DNA of 47,601 nucleotides from an uncultured Oscillospiraceae bacterium (GTDB taxonomy: Bacteria; Bacillota; Clostridia; Oscillospirales; Acutalibacteraceae), in assembly GCA_900548545.1 (NCBI GenBank), contig URKX01000015.1, positions 1 to 47,601 of the forward strand. The letters are read 5' to 3'. The position numbers and the translations under genes are program-made. The notes under the pieces are model-generated. The model did no database searches, was not told where the DNA came from, and saw only the letters and a program-made list of their open reading frames with translations. Positions 17,300 to 25,102 of this stretch are shown here, piece by piece. Position 1 is the stretch's first letter. The number at the start of each line of letters is the position of its first letter.

Positions 17300-17328
17300 A
17301 TTCTAGCATAAACTCAGGTAAAAAGCAA
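17300..17328 (-). promoter_or_regulatory. SigA promoter of rplS
   Basis: The minus strand has TTGCTT (17323-17328), a 17-bp spacer and TAGAAT (17300-17305) with TGC directly before it, an extended -10. It lies just after the stop of the upstream radical-SAM-associated gene and gives rplS independent expression. Confidence 0.78.
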
Positions 17329-17335
17329 GGACTAT

Positions 17336-17989
17336 TTACCTTAATTCGGAAAAATCTTTCAGCAGCAGCCGTTTCCGCGTGATGGTGGAATAAGGTCCTT
17401 CTCCCTCGTACTGCTTGAGGGCTTCCAACAATAGAGCCGGGTTGGTGCTGCCGCTCATACTGCAAGGCAGGCGCAACTGCAACAGCAGACCGTTCTCCTG
17501 GATTTGTACCTGGATATCTGCGAAATCCGGCTTAATGTCAAAGTCCTTGTCCCCTTTTTTCGTGTGCTTCCGCACCAGGATGGCCTCCCGGCCCAGAAGA
17601 GCATCCAGTTTGGCTTGTAAAGCGGCAGGGTTCTGCGACTCCAAAAACACCTCATAATCGCCATACTGGATTTCCTCAAATTTGTCCACGGGTTCCGTAG
17701 CCTCTAAGGCCCGCAGGTCTGCGGGAAGGTGGGCGTTCAACCGGGGAGCGATTTCCTCTAAGGGAAACTCTTCCGTCAAGCGGATGTCCATGCACTCCCG
17801 CTCACCGCAGACGCCCAAGGAGAGGGGCATGGCGTAAGTCATATAGATCCGGGGATTAAACCCTTCGGTATACCACACCGGCAGGCCGGAAAGTTTAATT
17901 CCCCGGGACATATTCCGGGTCAGGTCCAGGTGGGAGATATACCGGACCGCCCCTCTTTTCTCAAACCACACCCGCACGTTTTTCAACAC
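17336..17989 (-). CDS. TIGR03936-type radical SAM-associated protein (DUF2344)
   Basis: This 217-residue protein matches the DUF2344 family. The N-terminal VRYISHLDL is followed by the RGIKLSGLPVWYTEGFNP signature and PLSLGVCGE. The family is encoded next to, or fused to, the large radical SAM protein that precedes it here. A link to RNA modification has been suggested for the pair, but I know of no settled function. The likely start is GTG at 17989 (or TTG at 17986), four bases after a GGGGGG site. It lies inside the last 29 bp of the upstream gene, so the two are tightly coupled. Confidence 0.88.
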   Translation of the reverse strand: MLKNVRVWFEKRGAVRYISHLDLTRNMSRGIKLSGLPVWYTEGFNPRIYMTYAMPLSLGVCGERECMDIRLTEEFPLEEIAPRLNAHLPADLRALEATEPVDKFEEIQYGDYEVFLESQNPAALQAKLDALLGREAILVRKHTKKGDKDFDIKPDFADIQVQIQENGLLLQLRLPCSMSGSTNPALLLEALKQYEGEGPYSTITRKRLLLKDFSELR

Positions 17990-19820
17990 AGATCCCCCCT
18001 TTATAGCAAGCCGCCCCACAGTGGGAACACTTCTCTTTGCAGTTGGGCGTGGTCTGGGCCGCATAAGCCCGTTTGCACTCTTCGATGAAAAACTCTTTCT
18101 TCACGCCGTAGTCCAGGTGGTCCCAGGGAAACACCTCATCGAATTCCCGATGGCGGTTGGCGTAAAAAGCAGGATCCAAGCCACAGGCTTCAAAAGCTTC
18201 CATCCACTTGTCAAAGTCAAAGCAGTCATCCCAACCGTCAAACCGCAGGCCAAACTCCCGGGCCTTTTCCATCACCGCGCAGAGGCGCCGGTCACCCCGT
18301 GCAAACACAGCCTCCAAAAAGCTGGTTTTTGCCCCGTGGTAGCTGACGGAAAGCTTCCGGGAATGGACCCCTCCCTTTAAAGCGTACTGCTTTTCCTGAA
18401 GGGTTTCCATGGTATCCTGGCCAAACCACTGGAAGGGCGTGAAAGGCTTGGGCACAAACGCAGCGGCGCTGAGGGACACCTCCACCCCTTTGCCTTTGGG
18501 CTTTTCCTTGTTCTGGTAGAAAGCGTCCACTACTTTCTGGCCCAGCTCGTCAATGGCCAGAACATCCTCCAAAGTTTCAGTGGGCAAGCCGATCATAAAG
18601 TACAGCTTGATGCGGGTCCAGCCTTCGGTAAAGGCCACGTTTACCGTGTGGAGCAGCTCCTCTTCCGTGACGTTTTTATTGATCACGTCCCGCATCCGCT
18701 GAGAACCGGCCTCGGGGGCAAAGGTCAAGCCGCTTTTCCGCACAGAGTTGATCCGTTCCATCAGCTCGGGAGAGAAGTTGTCCACCCGCAGGCTGGGCAG
18801 GGAAAGGCTGACCTTCTCCCCTTCCGTCCACTGGTGCAGGGTATCGATCAGCTCATTGAGTTTGCTGTAATCGCTGGTGGAGAGAGAGGAAAGGGAAATC
18901 TCATCATAACCAGTGGAATGGCATAAGTCACGGCACTGGCGGTCGATGGTTTCAATGCTCTTTTCCCGGTAGGGGCGGTAGAGGAACCCCGCTTGGCAGA
19001 ACCGGCAGCCGCGGATGCAGCCACGAAGCACCTCTTCGGAGATGCGGTTGTGCACCACGTCGATCAGGGGCACCACAAAATCCTTAGGGTAGTAGGCCTT
19101 GTCCATATCCCGGATGACCCGCTTTTTGATGGTGGCAGGAGCGCCGTGGGTGGGAGTGTACGCCTTTACAGTGCCGTCCTCGTTGTAGGTTACCTCATAA
19201 AACGCAGGGACGTAAACACCCTCAATCTGGGCAGCCTGTTCCAGAAATTCCAGCTTGGATTTGCCCTCTTTTTTGCACTGCCGGTACAGCTCCATCACTT
19301 CAATGTCCACTTCTTCCCCATCTCCCAGGAAGAAGATGTCGAAGAAGTCTGCCAAGGGCTCGGGGTTGCACACACAGGGGCCGCCACCCACCACGATGTT
19401 AAACAACTCGTGACGGTCCGCGCTGCGCAGGGGGATCCCTGCCAATTCCAGCATATTCAGCACATTGGTGTAGCTCAATTCATACTGGAGGGTGAAGCCG
19501 ATAAAGTCAAACTGGTTGACTGGGTCACCGCTTTCCAAAGCATACAGAGGGATGTCTTCCCGGCGCATCTCCTCTTCCATGTCCACCCAAGGGGCGAACA
19601 CCCGCTCACACCAAAAGTAAGGGACTTCGTTAAAGGCCCCATATAAGATCTTGATTCCCAAGTGGGACATCCCAATTTCATAGGTATCAGGGAAGCAGAA
19701 GGCAAAGCGCACATCCACCTGGGCGGGGTCCTTGACCACGGAGTTCAATTCCCCTCCCACATAACGGCCTGGCTTTTGCACTTTTTGCAGGGCGTGCTCT
19801 AATTTGATATTGCGTTCCAT
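17961..19820 (-). CDS. TIGR03960-type B12-binding-like radical SAM protein
   Basis: This 619-residue protein has an N-terminal B12-binding-like region (FPDTYEIGMSHLGIKILYG, then VGGGPCVCNPEPLADFFD). It is followed by a radical SAM core with the cluster motif CIRGCRFC (CX3CX2C) in RGCIRGCRFCQAGFLYRP. The C-terminus carries a cysteine-rich stretch (CKEKCSHCGAACYKGGIC) that could bind a second metal centre. The reaction is unknown. Family members occur next to DUF2344 proteins across Firmicutes. The ATG at 19820 is preceded by AGAGG. An in-frame start 147 bp further upstream lies within queA and is rejected. It has its own promoter. Confidence 0.92.
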   Translation of the reverse strand: MERNIKLEHALQKVQKPGRYVGGELNSVVKDPAQVDVRFAFCFPDTYEIGMSHLGIKILYGAFNEVPYFWCERVFAPWVDMEEEMRREDIPLYALESGDPVNQFDFIGFTLQYELSYTNVLNMLELAGIPLRSADRHELFNIVVGGGPCVCNPEPLADFFDIFFLGDGEEVDIEVMELYRQCKKEGKSKLEFLEQAAQIEGVYVPAFYEVTYNEDGTVKAYTPTHGAPATIKKRVIRDMDKAYYPKDFVVPLIDVVHNRISEEVLRGCIRGCRFCQAGFLYRPYREKSIETIDRQCRDLCHSTGYDEISLSSLSTSDYSKLNELIDTLHQWTEGEKVSLSLPSLRVDNFSPELMERINSVRKSGLTFAPEAGSQRMRDVINKNVTEEELLHTVNVAFTEGWTRIKLYFMIGLPTETLEDVLAIDELGQKVVDAFYQNKEKPKGKGVEVSLSAAAFVPKPFTPFQWFGQDTMETLQEKQYALKGGVHSRKLSVSYHGAKTSFLEAVFARGDRRLCAVMEKAREFGLRFDGWDDCFDFDKWMEAFEACGLDPAFYANRHREFDEVFPWDHLDYGVKKEFFIEECKRAYAAQTTPNCKEKCSHCGAACYKGGICVEKRAGVV

Positions 19821-19871
19821 AGGGAAACCTCTCGATCTGTTAGAATGAAAACTTTCTCTGGGATGATAACT

Positions 19872-19900
19872 AGTATACCACTCTTTGCCGATTGACTCAA
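19872..19900 (-). promoter_or_regulatory. SigA promoter of the radical SAM gene pair
   Basis: The minus strand shows TTGAGT (19895-19900), 17 bp, and TATACT (19872-19877) with an extended TGG before it. The -35 box overlaps the stop codon of queA. The resulting leader is about 45 nt. Confidence 0.75.
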
Positions 19901-20922
19901 TGGATGAACATGGCGTCGCCAAAGGAGAAGAACCGGTATTTCTCCTCCACGGCAACATTGTACGCATGGAGGATGTTTTCCCGGCCCGCCAAAGCGGATA
20001 CCAACATGATCAGGGTGCTCTCCGGCAGATGGAAATTGGTGATCAGAGCGTCCACGCCTTTGAACTCGCAGCCGGGATACAGGAAGATATCAGTCCAGCC
20101 TTCGCTTTCTTTAAAGCAGCCCTCCTTCTGGGCCACAGACTCGATGGTCCGGCAGCTGGTGGTGCCCACGGCGATCACCCTGCCGCCCCTGGCCTTTGTC
20201 TTGTTGATCAAATCAGCCACCGACTGGGGCATATGGTAGTGTTCGGAGTGCATTTTATGATCCTGGATGTTTTCCACACTCACCGGACGGAAGGTACCCA
20301 AGCCCACATGGAGGGTGACAAACCCCAGCTCCACCCCCTTAGCCTGGATCTTTTCCAGCAGCTCTGGGGTGAAGTGCAGGCCGGCAGTGGGAGCTGCCGC
20401 AGAGCCTTCCTCCCGGGAGTAAACGGTCTGGTAGCGTTCCTTATCCTCCAGGCGGGCTTTGATGTAAGGCGGCAGGGGCATCTGGCCGATCTGGTCCAGG
20501 ATGTGGAAGAACATCCCTTCGTACGCAAAATGGATCAGCCGGTTGCCATCGGGAAGGACGTCCACCACTTCACAGCGGAGAAGCCCATCGCCAAATTGGA
20601 AGCGGCTCCCCTTTTTGGCCCGTTTGCCGGGTCCGGCCAAGGCTTCCCAAACGTCGTTTCCTTTGTTCTGCAACAGGAGGAATTCCACGTGGGCGCCGGT
20701 GTCCTCCTTGATGCCGTAAAGCCGGGCGGGAAGCACCCGGGAATCGTTTAAAATCAGGCAGTCGTCGGGGGTGAGGTAATCGATGATGTCGTAAAAATGG
20801 CGGTGTTCCAGTTCTCCGGTGTGCTTGTCCAGCACCATCAGCCGGGAGTGGTCCCGAGGCTCCACAGGTGTTTGGGCAATCAGTTCTTCCGGAAGGTCAA
20901 AGTTGAAATCGCTTGTTTTCAT
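19897..20922 (-). CDS. queA: S-adenosylmethionine:tRNA ribosyltransferase-isomerase
   Basis: QueA transfers and rearranges the ribose of SAM onto 7-aminomethyl-deazaguanine in tRNA to make epoxyqueuosine. The 341-residue protein begins MKTSDFNFDLPEELIAQ and contains PRDHSRLM, LNDSRVLPARL and the family stretch PTAGLHFT. Later motifs are THVGLGTF-like (LHVGLGTFRPV) and GTTSCRTIES. The start at 20922 gives the usual N-terminus, and a longer in-frame start is not homologous-looking. It stands alone without tgt or other queuosine genes in the window. Its promoter is face-to-face with that of the lysine operon. Confidence 0.97.
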   Translation of the reverse strand: MKTSDFNFDLPEELIAQTPVEPRDHSRLMVLDKHTGELEHRHFYDIIDYLTPDDCLILNDSRVLPARLYGIKEDTGAHVEFLLLQNKGNDVWEALAGPGKRAKKGSRFQFGDGLLRCEVVDVLPDGNRLIHFAYEGMFFHILDQIGQMPLPPYIKARLEDKERYQTVYSREEGSAAAPTAGLHFTPELLEKIQAKGVELGFVTLHVGLGTFRPVSVENIQDHKMHSEHYHMPQSVADLINKTKARGGRVIAVGTTSCRTIESVAQKEGCFKESEGWTDIFLYPGCEFKGVDALITNFHLPESTLIMLVSALAGRENILHAYNVAVEEKYRFFSFGDAMFIH

Positions 20923-20984
20923 AAATTGCTTATCCTCGTTTCTCAAACCAGGGTGCGGCAAGCACAGCCCCGTAAAAAATTCAT

Positions 20985-21013
20985 ACAATAAATTGTGGCG
21001 GAAAAATTGACAA
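20985..21013 (-). promoter_or_regulatory. promoter of queA overlapping the divergent asd promoter
   Basis: On the minus strand TTGTCA (21008-21013), a 17-bp spacer and TATTGT (20985-20990) precede queA by about 60 bp. The -35 hexamer is the reverse complement of bases that also form the TTGACA box of the asd promoter, so RNA polymerases would compete for the same DNA. Confidence 0.6.
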
Positions 21014-21035
21014 CCGGCGGAATCTAGGGTATGAT
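21007..21035 (+). promoter_or_regulatory. SigA promoter of the lysine biosynthesis operon
   Basis: A perfect TTGACA (21007-21012), 17 bp and TATGAT (21030-21035) lie immediately before the lysine riboswitch. Transcription should begin near 21042, just ahead of the first aptamer base pairs. Confidence 0.85.
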
Positions 21036-21043
21036 TAAAACCA

Positions 21044-21203
21044 AATAGAGGCGCGGCTTTCAAAAGTAGCGGGACGGAGGTTGCCAAAACCGGCGAAGTC
21101 TTGTAAAAGGGGGAGCTGCCGAAGGGGAATATCGGGCGAATATTTTCCTGGTTGCAACAGCAAACAGCTTTGCGACTGTCATCACTTGTGATGGAGTGCT
21201 ATT
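21044..21203 (+). promoter_or_regulatory. lysine riboswitch (L box) aptamer
   Basis: The roughly 160-nt leader shows the conserved L-box landmarks. These are AGAGGCGCGG at the start, AAAAGTAG, a GGACGGAGG segment, GCCGAAGG, a CTGG/CAACAG region, and near the end GACTGTCATCA and TGATGGAGTGCT. The closing helix P1 forms between AATAG (21044-21048) and CTATT (21199-21203). It is followed by an intrinsic terminator and the asd-dapA-dapB genes, so lysine binding should promote termination and switch the operon off. The class and genes agree with known L boxes. Confidence 0.94.
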
Positions 21204-21255
21204 GACATACGTTTTGGGCAACCAAAACAGCATTTCTATTATAGGAGATAGGCAG

Positions 21256-21280
21256 CCGGTTTTCAACCGGTTTTTTCTTT
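21256..21280 (+). terminator. riboswitch-controlled intrinsic terminator
   Basis: CCGGTT (21256-21261) pairs with AACCGG (21265-21270) around a three-base loop, and six T residues follow directly (21271-21276). It lies between the lysine aptamer and the asd ATG and is the expression platform of the riboswitch. Confidence 0.9.
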
Positions 21281-21336
21281 AGGCACCCCTTTTTAGCCTA
21301 TATCACCACATTGCCGCACAGAAAGGATTTTTTATT

Positions 21337-22416
21337 ATGAAGCAGTATCGCGTTGGGATCATCGGATGCACTGGCATGGTCGGCCAGCGTTTCGCAACCA
21401 TTTTGGAAAATCACCCCTGGTTTACTGTGACAGCGTTGGCTGCCAGCGCCCGGTCCGCCGGTAAAACTTATGAGGAAGCGGTGGCTGGCCGTTGGCTGAT
21501 GAATACCCCCATGCCTGCCGCCATGGCGAAAATGCCCGTCTACGATGCGGAGAAAGACATCGATCAGGTGGTTTCCCTGGTGGATTTCGTTTTCTGTGCT
21601 GTCAATATGAAAAAGGAGGACATCCGCGCCCTGGAAGAGCTGTACGCCCGCCACGAGTGCCCGGTGGTTTCCAACAACAGCGCCCACCGCTCCACCCCTG
21701 ACGTGCCCATGATCATCCCGGAGATCAACGCGGACCATGCGGACGTGATCCAGTACCAGCGCAAGCGCTTGGGCACTAAGCGGGGCTTCATCGCTGTGAA
21801 ATGCAACTGCTCTTTGCAGAGCTATGTGCCTGCCATCCATCCTCTCATGGATCTGGGTGTCACCAAAGTGCTGGCTTGTACCTACCAGGCCATTTCCGGC
21901 GCTGGCAAGACTTTTGAAACCATGCCGGAGATCCTGGACAATGTGATCCCTTACATTGGCGGTGAAGAGGAGAAATCCGAACAGGAGCCTTTAAAGATTT
22001 GGGGCCATGTGGAAAATGGCGTGATCGTCAATACAACCACACCTTCCATCACCTCTCAGTGCCTGCGGGTCCCTGTGTCCGATGGCCACATGGCAGCTGT
22101 GTTCTTTTCCCTGGAAAATAAGATCTCCAAAGAGGAGATCATTGAGCGGTGGGAGAAGTTCCGCGGCCCTGCCCAGGAACTGGAGTTGCCCAGCGCCCCC
22201 AAGCAGTTCCTGCATTATTTCACCGAGGATAACCGGCCCCAGCCCAAGTTGGACCGGGATTTAGAAGGCGGTATGGCTGTTTCTGTTGGACGGCTGCGTC
22301 CTGACACCCAGTATGATTACAAATTTGTGTGCCTCTCCCACAACACCCTCCGGGGCGCAGCGGGCGGCGCGCTGCTCATGGCGGAACTGCTTTGCGCCAA
22401 GGGTTATTTCGATTGA
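21337..22416 (+). CDS. asd: aspartate-semialdehyde dehydrogenase, archaeal/fungal type
   Basis: This enzyme reduces aspartyl-4-phosphate to aspartate semialdehyde, the branch point to lysine, methionine and threonine. The 359-residue protein has the NADP-binding GIIGCTGMVGQR (8-19), nucleophile Cys158 in CNCSL, and the catalytic His251 region RVPVSDGHMAAV. Length and motif context (VVSNNSAHRSTPDVPM, LRGAAGGALLMAELL) resemble the archaeal/fungal group (TIGR00978) rather than the classic bacterial form. AAAGGA precedes the ATG. It is the first gene after the lysine riboswitch, 20 bp before dapA. Confidence 0.94.
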   Translation: MKQYRVGIIGCTGMVGQRFATILENHPWFTVTALAASARSAGKTYEEAVAGRWLMNTPMPAAMAKMPVYDAEKDIDQVVSLVDFVFCAVNMKKEDIRALEELYARHECPVVSNNSAHRSTPDVPMIIPEINADHADVIQYQRKRLGTKRGFIAVKCNCSLQSYVPAIHPLMDLGVTKVLACTYQAISGAGKTFETMPEILDNVIPYIGGEEEKSEQEPLKIWGHVENGVIVNTTTPSITSQCLRVPVSDGHMAAVFFSLENKISKEEIIERWEKFRGPAQELELPSAPKQFLHYFTEDNRPQPKLDRDLEGGMAVSVGRLRPDTQYDYKFVCLSHNTLRGAAGGALLMAELLCAKGYFD

Positions 22417-22436
22417 GTTTTTGAAGGAGGATCTTT

Positions 22437-23327
22437 ATGAAGCAAGTGATCTTTACCGGCGCTGCCACCGCTTTGGTGACACCCTTTCAAAAGGACGGAT
22501 CCATTGCATGGGATGAGCTGGAACGCTTGGTAGAATTCCAGGTCCAGGGTGGCATTGACGCCATTGTGGCCTGCGGTACCACCGGTGAAGCAGCCACCAT
22601 GACCACAGAAGAACACACCCAGGTGATCAAATTCATCATTGAAAAGGTGAAGGGCCGGGTGCCTGTCATCGCAGGTACTGGCAGCAACGACACTGCTTTC
22701 TGCGTAGAGCTTTCCCAGGAAGCCAAGAACCTGGGCGCCGATGGCCTGCTGCTGGTGACTCCCTATTATAACAAGACTTCCCAGAAGGGACTTATCGAGA
22801 GCTTCAACTACGTGGCGGACAGTGTGAAGATGCCCTGCATCCTTTACAATGTACCCAGCCGCACTGGCTGCAACATCCAACCCGCCACCTATCAAGAGCT
22901 CTCCAAGAACCCCTACATTGTGGCGGTGAAAGAGGCAAACGGCGACATCTCCGCCACGGCCCGCACAGCGGCCCTTTGCGGGGATAACTTGACCATCTAC
23001 TCCGGCGAGGACAATCAGACCCTGCCCATCATGGCTTTGGGTGGCAAGGGCGTGATTTCCGTGTTTTCCAATGCCCTGCCCGGCACCATGCACAATCTGG
23101 CTGCCGCCATGCTGCAGGGTGACCTGGAAACCGCCCGGAAGATCGATTTTGAATACCTGGATTTGATGGACGGCTTCTTCCTGGATGTGAACCCCATCCC
23201 CATCAAGGAGGCCATGTTCCAAATGGGCCTGATCCAGAGCAACTTCTGCCGGATGCCCTTGACCACCATGACAGAAGAAGGGAAGGCAAAGCTCACCGCC
23301 ATGCTGAAAAAGCACAGCTTGGTGTAA
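22437..23327 (+). CDS. dapA: 4-hydroxy-tetrahydrodipicolinate synthase
   Basis: DapA condenses pyruvate with aspartate semialdehyde. In the 296-residue TIM-barrel protein, Lys165 (AVKEANGD) forms the Schiff base with pyruvate, Tyr137 (ILYNVPSRTG) is the catalytic tyrosine and GTTGE (47-51) binds the carboxylate. AAGGAGG sits just upstream of the ATG, and the gene follows asd by 20 bp. The protein length matches the tetrameric bacterial enzymes. Whether it is allosterically sensitive to lysine cannot be judged by eye. Confidence 0.97.
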   Translation: MKQVIFTGAATALVTPFQKDGSIAWDELERLVEFQVQGGIDAIVACGTTGEAATMTTEEHTQVIKFIIEKVKGRVPVIAGTGSNDTAFCVELSQEAKNLGADGLLLVTPYYNKTSQKGLIESFNYVADSVKMPCILYNVPSRTGCNIQPATYQELSKNPYIVAVKEANGDISATARTAALCGDNLTIYSGEDNQTLPIMALGGKGVISVFSNALPGTMHNLAAAMLQGDLETARKIDFEYLDLMDGFFLDVNPIPIKEAMFQMGLIQSNFCRMPLTTMTEEGKAKLTAMLKKHSLV

Positions 23328-23363
23328 GGGCTGCCGTTTGTTAAAAAGAAAGGAAGTCCCAAC

Positions 23364-24116
23364 ATGACCAACATCATCCTCTGTGGCTGCAATGGAAAAA
23401 TGGGCGCCGCAGTTCAAAACTTTGTGAGCCAGCGGGAAGACTGCGCCATCGTTGCCGGTGTGGATCTTTCGGAAAAGGCCAACGGCGCTTTCCCGGTATA
23501 TTCCTCCCTGGGTGAAGTGAAAGAATCCGCACAGGTGGTGGTGGACTTCTCCCACCCCTCTGCCCTCTCCTCTATTTTAGATTTCTGCCGCAGCCATCCC
23601 GGAACAGCGGCAGTGCTCTGCACCACCGGCTACAGTGCCGAACAGACAAAAGAGATCCAAGAGGCCGCGAAAGAGCTCCCCTTGTTTTATTCCCGCAATA
23701 TGTCCCTGGGCGTGAACCTGCTCATCGAATTGGCCAAGAAAGCAGAGGCTGTCCTGGGTGACACGTTTGACGTGGAGATCGTGGAAATGCACCACAACCA
23801 GAAAATCGATGCCCCCAGCGGCACAGCATTGATGATTGCTGATGCCATTAACCAGGTGCGGGATGAATCGATGCAGTATGTGTATGACCGCCACTCCCAA
23901 CGGAAAAAACGGGAAAAAAGGGAGATCGGTTTACATTCTGTACGCGGCGGCACCATTGTGGGAGAGCACCAGGTGATCTTCGCCGGACAAAGCGAAGTGC
24001 TCACCCTGTCCCATTCCGCCCAATCGAAAGAGCTATTTGCCTCCGGGGCGGTCAACGCCGCTGTTTTTATGGAGGGAAAAACTCCCGGTCTGTATGATAT
24101 GTCCCATTTGATCTGA
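23364..24116 (+). CDS. dapB: 4-hydroxy-tetrahydrodipicolinate reductase
   Basis: DapB reduces the DapA product to tetrahydrodipicolinate with NAD(P)H. The 250-residue protein starts with the dinucleotide fold CGCNGKMG (7-14) and contains the substrate-binding and catalytic signature HHNQKIDAPSGT. A short variant of the N-terminal NAD-binding region makes it slightly smaller than E. coli DapB (273), which is common in Clostridia. GAAAGGAAG precedes the ATG. It is third in the riboswitch operon and is followed after 12 bp by an ACT-domain gene. Later genes of the pathway (dapL or dapH/dapF) are not in the window. Confidence 0.97.
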   Translation: MTNIILCGCNGKMGAAVQNFVSQREDCAIVAGVDLSEKANGAFPVYSSLGEVKESAQVVVDFSHPSALSSILDFCRSHPGTAAVLCTTGYSAEQTKEIQEAAKELPLFYSRNMSLGVNLLIELAKKAEAVLGDTFDVEIVEMHHNQKIDAPSGTALMIADAINQVRDESMQYVYDRHSQRKKREKREIGLHSVRGGTIVGEHQVIFAGQSEVLTLSHSAQSKELFASGAVNAAVFMEGKTPGLYDMSHLI

Positions 24117-24128
24117 GGAGGGATCACC

Positions 24129-24587
24129 ATGAGCACTACCACTGTTATCAGCACTGTCGATAACATCACCTTGGTCACTTTGCAGGACTGCCCCGCCAAC
24201 GCAGTGTCCATTGCCAAGGTATTTGACGAGATTTCCCAGTGCGGCATCAATATCGACATGATCTCTATGGCACCTACCCACGGGGCTACCACAGGGCTTT
24301 CCTTCACCATTGCCGATGAGGATCTGATCAGCATTTTGGGGTTTACTTCTAAGTTGAAACGGGAAACGGATATCGACGTGATCGTAAGCTCTGTCAACCA
24401 CAAGATTTCCGTGTATGATACCGCCATGCGGAACACCCCCGGCATTGCGGCGCAGGTGTTCAACGCGATCTCCGGCACAGACGCTGATATCCGGTTGATT
24501 ACCACTTCCGAGGTGGAGATTTCTCTGCTGGTCACGGAGGCGGATTTCGACACCGTGCTGGGCGCGATTCAAAAAGCTATGGCATAA
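24129..24587 (+). CDS. free-standing tandem ACT-domain protein, aspartokinase-regulatory type
   Basis: The 152-residue protein appears to consist only of two ACT domains, about residues 5-80 and 85-150. The pattern resembles the C-terminal regulatory half of aspartokinases: an N-terminal beta strand ITLVTLQDCP, then AVSIAKVFDEISQCGINIDMISM, and later KISVYDTAMRNTPGIAAQVFNAIS followed by DIRLITTSEVEISLLV. No kinase domain is present. It starts 12 bp after dapB with GAGGAGG upstream, so it is in the lysine-riboswitch operon. I infer a lysine- or threonine-binding regulatory partner, comparable to the separately made beta subunit of B. subtilis aspartokinase II. The true partner is unknown. Confidence 0.85.
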   Translation: MSTTTVISTVDNITLVTLQDCPANAVSIAKVFDEISQCGINIDMISMAPTHGATTGLSFTIADEDLISILGFTSKLKRETDIDVIVSSVNHKISVYDTAMRNTPGIAAQVFNAISGTDADIRLITTSEVEISLLVTEADFDTVLGAIQKAMA

Positions 24588-24641
24588 ACTTCCAGAAGCT
24601 ATCTTTTTAGAGCGGTTACATTCAAGCAAAGGAGCTTAGCT

Positions 24642-25028
24642 ATGAAGAACGTCAACCAGGTTTACGTGAAAAACAGCCTTGAAGCCGCCCTGACATACTG
24701 TGACACCTTCGGGGCAGAGGTCACATTTGCCATCAAGAATCCAGAAGGCACTGCCTACGAACACTGCGAGCTTTCTGTGGACGGCAAAATAATCTTAGCA
24801 CTGTCAGAAGCTGCAAACCCCTGCGATGTGGCTTTCATCCACAAAATGAAATGGGAAACCATGACCTTCAATGCCTTTGAACTGGGCAGCGAAGAGGCAG
24901 TACAACATGCCTTTCAGGTTCTCAGCGACGGTGGCGTGATCCTTCAGCCCATCCATCAAGAGCCTTGGAACCCATGCTGCGCCACTGTCATCGACAAGTA
25001 TGGGGTGTGTTGGTGGATCGCTTTGTAA
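24642..25028 (+). CDS. VOC-family (glyoxalase/PhnB-like) protein
   Basis: This 128-residue protein has the babb repeats of the vicinal oxygen chelate fold. The N-terminal VYVKNSLEAALTYCDTFGAEVTFAIKN and the C-terminal IDKYGVCWWIAL are typical of PhnB-like members, which often end in D-x-FGVxWxI. No metal-binding set could be assigned with confidence and the substrate is unknown. CAAAGGAG precedes the ATG. It lies 54 bp after the ACT gene and before a strong terminator, so it is probably the last gene of the lysine operon transcript, though a link to lysine is not evident. Confidence 0.82.
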   Translation: MKNVNQVYVKNSLEAALTYCDTFGAEVTFAIKNPEGTAYEHCELSVDGKIILALSEAANPCDVAFIHKMKWETMTFNAFELGSEEAVQHAFQVLSDGGVILQPIHQEPWNPCCATVIDKYGVCWWIAL

Positions 25029-25046
25029 AAGTAAGTTCTTCATTCA

Positions 25047-25081
25047 AAAAAGGGTACGGCTATTTAAGCCGTACCCTTTTT
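25047..25081. terminator. bidirectional intrinsic terminator between the lysine operon and tyrS
   Basis: A perfect 15-base-pair hairpin with a five-base loop is flanked by A and T runs on both sides. It therefore has a U tract on each strand. It sits between the convergent VOC gene and tyrS and should end both transcripts. Confidence 0.92.
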
Positions 25082-25102
25082 ATATACTGGGATATGCCGG
25101 GT

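Noticed and set aside
22404..23555. A 383-codon open frame on the minus strand opposite dapA
   Set aside because: It overlaps the complete, motif-verified dapA gene and spans its junction with dapB. No ribosome binding site or domain supports it.
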